Positions 14,472 through 20,016 of a DNA stretch of 22,290 nucleotides are shown one piece after another. The position numbers and the translations under genes are program-made. Source of the stretch: Bacillota bacterium (lineage in GTDB: Bacteria; Bacillota; Clostridia; Christensenellales; CAG-138). Where the stretch lies: the NCBI GenBank assembly GCA_023416175.1, contig JAEZIE010000194.1, forward strand, positions 1 through 22,290. The letters run 5' to 3'. The notes under the pieces were generated by a model, which saw nothing but the letters and a program-made list of their open reading frames with translations, was not told where the DNA came from and did no database searches. How positions within the stretch are numbered: position 1 is the stretch's first letter; each line of letters starts with the position of its first letter.

Positions 14472-14857
14472 ATAGCTTTCGCCTCTGTCTTCTGCATAAA
14501 CCGATCCGATTCTACAACAAACCGTTGATGATCGGCAATAGCGATGCTGCCCGCCTCGTCAAACGCCTCGATGCGGAATGTCAGGGCCCGCCCTTCCACT
14601 CCAACCAGCTCCGCTTCCGCCCATACCCGCATGCTCAACGGCGTGGCGAAATTGTGCCGGATGTCGATGCGGGTGCCAACGGTGGTTTTACCCTGCTCCA
14701 TCGCTTCCTCCACCGCGGCGCAGGCCGCCTGTTCCATCAGCGCCACCAGGCGCGGTGTGGAGAGTACGGGTAATAGCCCGCTGCCTAAGGCAAGCGCAGT
14801 ATCGGCATGCGAAACCGTCAGTTCCGCCCTGCCCGTCATTCCGTTTTGAAGTTGCAT
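14468..14857 (-). CDS. Hot-dog-fold acyl-CoA thioesterase, FlK-like
   Basis: A 129-residue single-domain hot-dog protein. It resembles the fluoroacetyl-CoA thioesterase FlK subgroup: Thr34, Glu42 and His68 have exactly the spacing (8 and 26) of the FlK triad Thr42, Glu50, His76 as I remember it, in STPRLVALMEQAA and IDIRHNFATP. The following VWAEAELVGVEGRALTFRIEAFD and DHQRFVV are also typical. Most bacterial members do not act on fluoroacetyl-CoA and probably hydrolyse other short acyl-CoAs, so the substrate is unknown. The ATG at 14857 has GGGGGA shortly upstream. It follows the ftsH terminator, and I see no good promoter of its own, so it may depend on read-through. It is coupled to the PHP gene by an ATGA overlap. 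Confidence 0.85.
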   Translation of the reverse strand: MQLQNGMTGRAELTVSHADTALALGSGLLPVLSTPRLVALMEQAACAAVEEAMEQGKTTVGTRIDIRHNFATPLSMRVWAEAELVGVEGRALTFRIEAFDEAGSIAIADHQRFVVESDRFMQKTEAKAI

Positions 14858-14869
14858 ATCTTTCCCCCA

Positions 14870-14904
14870 ATAAAAGGCCGCCCACGGCTATTTGCCAGGC
14901 GGCC
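14870..14904 (-). terminator. Rho-independent terminator after ftsH, possibly bidirectional
   Basis: On the minus strand GGCCGCC (14904-14898) pairs with GGCGGCC (14882-14876), with an inner GGC/GCC pair around an AAATA loop, followed by TTTTATT. On the plus strand the same stem is followed by GGTTTTTAT. It stands between the ftsH stop and the thioesterase start. Confidence 0.75.
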
Positions 14905-14931
14905 CGGTTTTTATATTCGTCCGTGCCGCTT

Positions 14932-14953
14932 TTTCCGGGGTATGCCCCGGAAA
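14932..14953. other. Perfect 9-base-pair hairpin just after the ftsH stop
   Basis: TTTCCGGGG-TATG-CCCCGGAAA is a perfect stem six bases beyond the ftsH stop. It has no U-run on the minus strand. With the terminator 28 bases further on it makes a double 3' structure that could protect the ftsH mRNA or help reduce read-through. Confidence 0.6.
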
Positions 14954-14959
14954 TGCGCG

Positions 14960-16903
14960 TTACGGCACATCATCTACAATGTCGGCCTTTGCGTCCTCCG
15001 TACCCTTTACGGTATCGGCTTTCCCGGTATCCGGCATTTCTTCCCCTTTGTAAATACGCTCAAACGTATCGCCATCTATGCGCTCCTTTTCAAGAAGAGC
15101 ATCCGCCACGCGGTCCAAGCCCCCAATATCTTCCTCAATACAGGCCCGCGCACGCTCAAACTGTTCTTCAATAATGCGGCGTATCTCTGTATCGATACGG
15201 CTTGCGACCTCTTCCGAGAAATTGCGCTGGTGCCCCCAATCCTTGGCGATAAACACTTCCGCCTGGCCGCCCAGGAACACAGGGCCGATCGCATCGGTCA
15301 TGCCATACTCTACAACCATCTTGCGCGCGGTATCCGTGGCGCGCTGCAAGTCATTGTAAGCACCGGTGCTGATATCGCCCAGGCGGACGGTCTCCGCTAC
15401 GCGGCCACCCAGCATCATGGCGATCTGGTCCTCCAGCTTGCGCTTGGTAATGTGCGATTTATCCTCCTTGGGCAGGGTCATGGTATAGCCCGCAGCCATG
15501 CCGCGCGGAATGATGGATACTTCATGCACGGGATCGCAATGCTCGAGTTTTAATGCCACAATGGCGTGCCCTGTTTCGTGGACAGCGGTAATGCGCTTAT
15601 CCGCATCGGTGATGACACGGCTCTTCTTTTCGGGGCCTACCACCACGCGGGTAATGGCTTCCTCAAGCTCCACCATGGTGATGGCCTTCTTATTTGCGCG
15701 CGCCGTCAAAATGGCAGCTTCGTTCAATACGTTCTCAAGATCCGCTCCCGTGAAGCCGGGTGTGCGCTTTGCGAGCACAGAAAGATCCACTTCGGGTGCA
15801 AGCGGCTTGTTGCGCGCATGTACGCGCAAAATAGCTTCACGGCCCTTGACATCCGGATAATTGACGGTAATCTGCCTGTCAAACCTGCCGGGACGCAGCA
15901 GTGCGGGGTCCAGGATATCTGGCCGGTTGGTGGCAGCCAGCACGATGATGCCCTCATTTACGGCAAAGCCGTCCATTTCCACGAGCAGCTGGTTGAGCGT
16001 CTGTTCGCGCTCATCGTGTCCGCCGCCCATACCCGCGCCGCGCTGGCGGCCCACAGCGTCGATTTCATCGATGAATACGACGGCAGGCGTGCTCTTCTTG
16101 GCGGTATTGAATAGATCGCGGACGCGCGATGCGCCAACGCCCACGAACATCTCCACAAAATCCGAACCGGAAATGGAGAAAAACGGCGCTTTCGCCTCGC
16201 CCGCAACGGCTTTGGCGAGCAATGTTTTACCGGTACCCGGAGGGCCTACAAGGAGTACCCCCTTGGGAATACGCGCGCCAATCTCATTAAAACGCTTGGG
16301 ATCGCGCATGAAGTCGACAACTTCCTTGAGCTCCTCTTTCTCTTCATCGGCCCCCGCAACATCGTCAAACGTGACCTTGTTTTGTCCATCTGTCTGCACG
16401 CGCGCACGGGATTTGCCAAAGCTCATCACCTTGTTGCCGCCGCCCTGCTGCTGCATCATGAAGTAATAGAACACGCCAAGCGCGCCAAAGAGAATGATGT
16501 AAGGCAGGATCATCTCCAGGAAGCCGGGATCGGGCGGGATTTTGGGATTATAATTGAAGGGATAATCCACCGCCGTAACGTTCTCCGCCGTCAGCTCGGG
16601 TTTGAGCTGTGCGGTGATGATGGCCATATCATGCCGGAAGGTCTCTTCCGAAGGAATGACGACTGTAAAATCGGATCGGTTCGGCAGCTGATCCTTGGTA
16701 TAACTGCTGCCTACATAAATACCCACAAACTCACGGTTGGTCGCCTGTACGGCAGCCACCTTCCCATCGCGGACAGCCTGCAAGAACTCGCTGTATTCAA
16801 GCGCCTTGGGCGAAGCGCCCGAGGGATCGAGATTGGTTGCCATGAGTATGATGGCAATGAGTATGATGACGTATATCAGTGGGGTTCGAAAATTTCTTCT
16901 CAC
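14960..16903 (-). CDS. ftsH: ATP-dependent zinc metalloprotease FtsH
   Basis: Membrane AAA+ protease that degrades misassembled membrane proteins and short-lived regulators. The 647-residue sequence shows the standard layout: membrane helix (about 8-23), extracytoplasmic domain (25-125), second helix (129-150), AAA module with Walker A GPPGTGKT (220-227), Walker B VFIDEID (276-282), pore motif FVGVG (253-257) and second region of homology (325-343), then the M41 peptidase with HETGH (442-446) and the third zinc ligand Asp518 in YNDLQRAT. HETGH replaces the common HEAGH but keeps the ligands. The C-terminal 25 or so residues are an acidic variable tail. The start is a GTG at 16903 with AGGAGG nine bases upstream. 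It has its own promoter and follows hpt, in the tilS-hpt-ftsH order classical for Bacillota. Confidence 0.97.
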   Translation of the reverse strand: MRRNFRTPLIYVIILIAIILMATNLDPSGASPKALEYSEFLQAVRDGKVAAVQATNREFVGIYVGSSYTKDQLPNRSDFTVVIPSEETFRHDMAIITAQLKPELTAENVTAVDYPFNYNPKIPPDPGFLEMILPYIILFGALGVFYYFMMQQQGGGNKVMSFGKSRARVQTDGQNKVTFDDVAGADEEKEELKEVVDFMRDPKRFNEIGARIPKGVLLVGPPGTGKTLLAKAVAGEAKAPFFSISGSDFVEMFVGVGASRVRDLFNTAKKSTPAVVFIDEIDAVGRQRGAGMGGGHDEREQTLNQLLVEMDGFAVNEGIIVLAATNRPDILDPALLRPGRFDRQITVNYPDVKGREAILRVHARNKPLAPEVDLSVLAKRTPGFTGADLENVLNEAAILTARANKKAITMVELEEAITRVVVGPEKKSRVITDADKRITAVHETGHAIVALKLEHCDPVHEVSIIPRGMAAGYTMTLPKEDKSHITKRKLEDQIAMMLGGRVAETVRLGDISTGAYNDLQRATDTARKMVVEYGMTDAIGPVFLGGQAEVFIAKDWGHQRNFSEEVASRIDTEIRRIIEEQFERARACIEEDIGGLDRVADALLEKERIDGDTFERIYKGEEMPDTGKADTVKGTEDAKADIVDDVP

Positions 16904-16993
16904 TTACCCTATCCTCCTGGGACTGCTGCGGCAAGCAGCCACCCCATAAAATACATTGCAGCAGGCGCATGGAAACGCCGCCGCCATTTGAAT

Positions 16994-17022
16994 AGTTTAT
17001 CACACCGCCCGCCGCTGTTCAA
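16994..17022 (-). promoter_or_regulatory. Promoter of ftsH
   Basis: Minus strand TTGAAC (17022-17017), a 17-base spacer, then TAAACT (16999-16994), leaving a leader of about 85 bases. The 234-base hpt-ftsH gap also has a 10-base palindrome GTATCGATAC (17090-17099) and a second copy resembling the hpt tail (17071-17090). Confidence 0.65.
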
Positions 17023-17137
17023 TCATAACCAAGCCTTAAAAGCAGAGCGAAAATGCAACGCGCCTGTGAACTTACTTTGCGTACCCCGGGTATCGATACA
17101 TGCTCATACCGCGATCCGCGCTCCCTTCGGGGTAACC

Positions 17138-17689
17138 CTACTTTGTGTAAACCTCGGGCTTCAATACGCCGACATAGGGCAGATGCCTGTACCGGCCGAT
17201 GTAATCAAGCCCGAACCCAACTACAAATTTATTGGGGATAATGAACCCGCAATAATCCGGCGTAATGTCACATTCCCTACGCTCGGGCTTATCCAGCAGG
17301 CAAACGATTCGCATGCTTGCAGGGTTGCGGGATTCTAAGAGATTGGTCAGGTAATTGAGGGTCAGGCCACTGTCCATAATATCCTCTACGATCAGGACAT
17401 GCTTGCCGGTAATGCTCATATCCGTATCCTTTGCAATACGGACGATGCCGGAAGTCTTTACGCCGTCCCCGTAGCTGGAAATGGACATAAAGTCCATCTG
17501 ACACTGTATGGTCAGGTTCCGCGCAAGGTCCGAAAAGAACATGACAGCGCCCTTCAAAATGCAGAGCAGGACGACCTCCTCCCCTTCGTAATCGCGGGAA
17601 ATCTGGGCGGCCAATTCCTTGACGCGCTGCTGAATTACATCATAATCGAGCAAAATCTCCGCCATATCCTCCCGAAACTGCGCACACAT
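17138..17689 (-). CDS. hpt: Hypoxanthine phosphoribosyltransferase
   Basis: Purine salvage enzyme converting hypoxanthine (and usually guanine) plus PRPP to IMP or GMP; its PRPP would come from the prs product. The 183-residue protein has the PRPP loop VLIVEDIMDSGLTL (98-111), the CILKGAVMF segment (43-51), the flexible-loop SSYG (71-74), and the C-terminal GFGLDYIGRYRHLPYVG that holds the base. The ATG at 17689 has GGAGGG nine bases upstream; an internal ATG at residue 9 has its ribosome site too close. It lies 110 bases after tilS with no terminator between, so co-transcription is likely, and is followed by ftsH. Confidence 0.96.
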   Translation of the reverse strand: MCAQFREDMAEILLDYDVIQQRVKELAAQISRDYEGEEVVLLCILKGAVMFFSDLARNLTIQCQMDFMSISSYGDGVKTSGIVRIAKDTDMSITGKHVLIVEDIMDSGLTLNYLTNLLESRNPASMRIVCLLDKPERRECDITPDYCGFIIPNKFVVGFGLDYIGRYRHLPYVGVLKPEVYTK

Positions 17690-17799
17690 AAACCAATACC
17701 CTCCTATTATGTAACTTTTCTTATATTGGATACAAACTACAATTTATATTGCTGTTTGCAGGAAACCATATGTCTCTTTTTTCGCAGCCTTTCCATTCG

Positions 17800-19161
17800 C
17801 TATTCCAATTGGATTTCGATGCGCAAGTAGCTCTGTGTATCCTCCCGTACACGGACCAAGTGTGAAACCGTTCCGCCCGGGAAAAAGAGCACGTCTTGTC
17901 CTGCGGCGATCAGCGGTACGCTGCGCGCTGGGTGGCTAAGCTTTTTGTCGATCAGGTATTCCTTAAGCTTCCTTTCCCCCGGCGCATTCAGGGGATAAAA
18001 CCGGTCCCCCGGCCTGCGCCTTCGTACCAAAGCCCCGCTTGGAAGCTTGTCCGCATCCATATAGGCGACGAATGGGCCCTCGTCACGCCGCCATGTATCC
18101 GCAAACGCCGCGGTATAAATGCCTGCGGGCGTACTGGTTTCTCCCGGCCAAAGGAAAGGCGTTTCAAAGGAGTCGCTTTTTATGGCTTCCGGCTTTCCTA
18201 TTATTATGGTATCATACCGGACACGGGCTTGCATCCCGTTTGGAAGCTCCATGAGCGCTCCGGTTCTCCCCTTCAAAAGAGCGCAAAGGCGGCTGACGCC
18301 TGTTTGTTGAATATTATAAAGCGCACCCTCGCGCTCTAACATCAGCCTGACCGCACGGGACTGTATGGGCATGGGAAGCGCCGCAAGTCTCCATCGATCA
18401 TACCCTCCCGCTGGAAGCGTGGCCTCACCTAGTCTTTGCTCCGCTTCCGCCGCAAGATACGCTTCATCCTCAAAAAGGAGTGCTGCCATACGCGCAAGCC
18501 CTTCCGAAATGGAAGGATTATACCCTTCTTTTAATAGCGGCAGCAGTTCAAGGCGGATGCGGTTTCTCAGGCAACAGGGTTCATAATTGGTTTCATCCGT
18601 ACGGTAGAAAATCGCGTTTTCTTCCGCATACGCCACAAGCTCCTTTTTTGAAACGCCAAGAAGCGGGCGAAAAAGGTCCCCGGATACCGTCTTCATGCCG
18701 CACAGGCCTGCAAGGCCGGTGCCGCGCAGCAGGTGCATCAGCACCGTTTCCGCCTGATCGTCCATGTGATGGGCGGTCACAATGAAGGCTGCCCCGCTAT
18801 TTTGTTTTGCCTGACGCAAAAATTTATAACGGGCGTCCCTTGCCGCCTCTTCGAGTGTCTGTCCCTTCTCTGCCCGCAGCTTCGGGACATCGACCCGCGT
18901 TTCATACAGCCTGACGTCCCATTTTGCGCACAACGCGCGGACGAACGCGGCGTCTTCTTCCGCATTGGCGCGAATGCAGTGGTTGACATGCGCGGCAGAC
19001 AGTTCCTTCACCTTGCCCGCTTCGCGCATCCTGCACAGAATATGCAAAAGCGCAACCGAATCTGCCCCGCCCGAAACGCCAACGAGCAGGGCCTCCTGTT
19101 GCGTGATGCCGTTTGCCGCAAAGGCGGCTGCAACGTGTGCCGCACAGCCCTCCAGTTCCAT
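17800..19161 (-). CDS. tilS: tRNA(Ile)-lysidine synthase
   Basis: Attaches lysine to C34 of the tRNA-Ile with CAU anticodon, changing its decoding to AUA and its charging to isoleucine; essential in most bacteria. The 453-residue product has the PP-loop SGGADS (30-35), the substrate motif HHMDDQAETVLMHLLRGTGLAGL in the N-terminal ATPase domain, the RNRIRLELLPLL helix, and a C-terminal domain with RRRRPGDRFYPLNAPGERKLKEYLIDKK typical of full-length TilS. The ATG at 19161 has no ribosome site upstream; instead a promoter with consensus spacing ends about nine bases before it, so the mRNA should be leaderless. No better start exists before the PP-loop. It heads the tilS-hpt unit and is divergent from the feo operon. 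Confidence 0.95.
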   Translation of the reverse strand: MELEGCAAHVAAAFAANGITQQEALLVGVSGGADSVALLHILCRMREAGKVKELSAAHVNHCIRANAEEDAAFVRALCAKWDVRLYETRVDVPKLRAEKGQTLEEAARDARYKFLRQAKQNSGAAFIVTAHHMDDQAETVLMHLLRGTGLAGLCGMKTVSGDLFRPLLGVSKKELVAYAEENAIFYRTDETNYEPCCLRNRIRLELLPLLKEGYNPSISEGLARMAALLFEDEAYLAAEAEQRLGEATLPAGGYDRWRLAALPMPIQSRAVRLMLEREGALYNIQQTGVSRLCALLKGRTGALMELPNGMQARVRYDTIIIGKPEAIKSDSFETPFLWPGETSTPAGIYTAAFADTWRRDEGPFVAYMDADKLPSGALVRRRRPGDRFYPLNAPGERKLKEYLIDKKLSHPARSVPLIAAGQDVLFFPGGTVSHLVRVREDTQSYLRIEIQLE

Positions 19162-19169
19162 ATAGATTT

Positions 19170-19198
19170 ATGATACGCGCTTAGGCTGGTTTTGACAA
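19170..19198 (-). promoter_or_regulatory. Promoter of tilS, implying a leaderless mRNA
   Basis: Minus strand TTGTCA (19198-19193), a 17-base spacer, then TATCAT (19175-19170). The tilS ATG begins at 19161, only eight bases after the -10, where transcription itself should start. No ribosome site lies between. Confidence 0.7.
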
Positions 19199-19320
19199 GC
19201 CTCGTGCACATTTTAACGGGAACTGACCCGAAATGGCCATAAGAAATTGCTATATCTACATTGAAAGAATTTAGAAATTACATTCGCTCTCTTTTCTGTG
19301 TACAATTTTTTGCCTTATAA

Positions 19321-19349
19321 TTGACAACTAGGCGCTGGGGTGCTAAACT
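19321..19349 (+). promoter_or_regulatory. Main promoter of the feo operon
   Basis: Perfect -35 TTGACA (19321-19326), a 17-base spacer, and TAAACT (19344-19349). Transcription should start near 19356, so both operator-like inverted repeats fall in the early transcribed region. Confidence 0.75.
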
Positions 19350-19360
19350 TCTCACGTAGA

Positions 19361-19378
19361 GGTTAGTACACGCTAACC
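19361..19378. promoter_or_regulatory. feo inverted repeat 1
   Basis: GGTTAG-TACACG-CTAACC is a perfect 6-6-6 dyad, beginning about five bases after the predicted transcription start. It is the best copy of a motif found three times in the feo region. The half-sites resemble those of DtxR/IdeR-type iron regulators, but the spacing is different, so the regulator is not identified. Confidence 0.7.
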
Positions 19379-19394
19379 GTTTTATTGGCCTCAA

Positions 19395-19412
19395 GGTTAG
19401 AATTAGCTAACT
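19395..19412. promoter_or_regulatory. feo inverted repeat 2
   Basis: GGTTAG-AATTAG-CTAACT, the same dyad with one outer mismatch, starting 34 bases after repeat 1. Roughly three helical turns separate them, which would suit binding on a similar face of the DNA. Confidence 0.7.
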
Positions 19413-19476
19413 ATGCAGCCGCCAATGTCGGGCGGCGGTCCCGGAAGCAAGCCGGGCAATTCAGGGAGGAGTGATC

Positions 19477-19692
19477 ATGATGCCGCTTTCCATGGCGCAA
19501 ACAGGAGAAACCAATTATATCAAAAGAATTACCGGGAATGACGATGTGCGTCAGCACCTTGCGAGCATGGGCTTTGTCGTCGGCGGGTGCGTGACGGTGG
19601 TCTCCAAGATCGCGGGCGGTAATATGATACTCAACATCAAGGATTCGCGCATTGCGCTTGATCAAAGCATGACAAACAGAATTATGGTGTAG
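19477..19692 (+). CDS. feoA: FeoA-domain protein, first copy
   Basis: A small cytoplasmic SH3-like protein of 71 residues that supports FeoB in Fe(II) uptake. It has the FeoA pattern: MPLSMAQTGETNYIKRITGNDDVRQHLASMGFVVGGCVTVV, with the conserved L-x-x-M-G-x-x-x-G turn, and ends in a short beta strand (RIMV). The ATG at 19477 has GGAGG seven bases upstream; a GTG at 19471 is too close to that site. It is followed after ten bases by a second feoA. Two FeoA proteins ahead of FeoB are common in Clostridia. Confidence 0.93.
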   Translation: MMPLSMAQTGETNYIKRITGNDDVRQHLASMGFVVGGCVTVVSKIAGGNMILNIKDSRIALDQSMTNRIMV

Positions 19693-19702
19693 GAGGAAAG
19701 CT

Positions 19703-19924
19703 ATGAAAACGCTTCGCAGCACACAGCTCGGCGAGACCGTAAAAGTCGTCAAGCTGCACGGGGACGGCCCAGTAAAACGCAGGATCATGGATATGGGAAT
19801 TACCAAGGGAGTGGATATTTTTATCCGCAAGGTTGCACCGCTTGGGGACCCGATCGAAATCAACGTCCGCAACTATGAGCTTTCCATCCGCAAAGCGGAC
19901 GCCGAAATGATTGAAGTGGATTAA
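19703..19924 (+). CDS. feoA: FeoA-domain protein, second copy
   Basis: A second 73-residue FeoA-like protein, only distantly similar to the first. It is closer to the canonical sequence: TLRSTQLGETVKVVKLHGDGPVKRRIMDMGITKGVDIFIRKVAPLGDPIEINVRNYELSIRKADAEMIEV, shown here only as the family pattern of R-R-x-x-D-M-G-x-x-x-G and the P-x-x-x-x-x-x-x-Y-x-L-x-x-R ending. GGAGG lies eight bases before the ATG. The 92-base gap to feoB contains a hairpin and the third inverted repeat, so feoB may be controlled separately from the feoA pair. Confidence 0.94.
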   Translation: MKTLRSTQLGETVKVVKLHGDGPVKRRIMDMGITKGVDIFIRKVAPLGDPIEINVRNYELSIRKADAEMIEVD

Positions 19925-19939
19925 CGAAGTTGGTGAATG

Positions 19940-19964
19940 GCAGCCCTGACAGGCTGCATATTTT
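19940..19964 (+). other. Weak terminator-like hairpin between feoA and feoB
   Basis: GCAGCC (19940-19945) and GGCTGC (19952-19957) form a six-pair stem with a six-base loop, followed by ATATTTT. It is too weak for a firm terminator but could lower read-through or set the feoA:feoB ratio. Confidence 0.4.
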
Positions 19965-19973
19965 AGGGCCAAT

Positions 19974-19991
19974 AGTTAGAACCATCTAACC
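19974..19991. promoter_or_regulatory. feo inverted repeat 3, before feoB
   Basis: AGTTAG-AACCAT-CTAACC repeats the same 6-6-6 dyad with one outer mismatch, 26 bases before the feoB start and 13 before its ribosome site. I see no clear promoter next to it. Confidence 0.65.
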
Positions 19992-20016
19992 CAAGATTTC
20001 TTTAGGAGGGATGCAC

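Larger units (their letters stand above)
19162..19476. other. Divergent tilS/feo intergenic region
   Basis: This 315-base stretch has no gene. From the tilS side it holds the tilS promoter (19170-19198), an AT-rich centre, then feo promoters. The best is TTGACA/TAAACT at 19321-19349. A weaker TTACAT (19278-19283) and TACAAT (19301-19306) with a 17-base spacer, and an isolated TATAAT (19316-19321), could add start points. Two inverted repeats follow (19361-19412), then a G-rich leader and the feoA ribosome site. Confidence 0.7.

Noticed and set aside
15861..16466. Plus-strand frame of 201 codons
   Set aside because: Antisense of the ftsH AAA domain.
16382..17338. Plus-strand frame of 318 codons
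   Set aside because: Spans the ftsH start, its promoter and the hpt end in antisense; no motif or ribosome site.
17690..17799. Separate promoter for hpt
   Set aside because: Several AT-rich -10-like boxes are present but none has a matching -35 at 16-18 bases that leaves room for the ribosome site; co-transcription with tilS is simpler.
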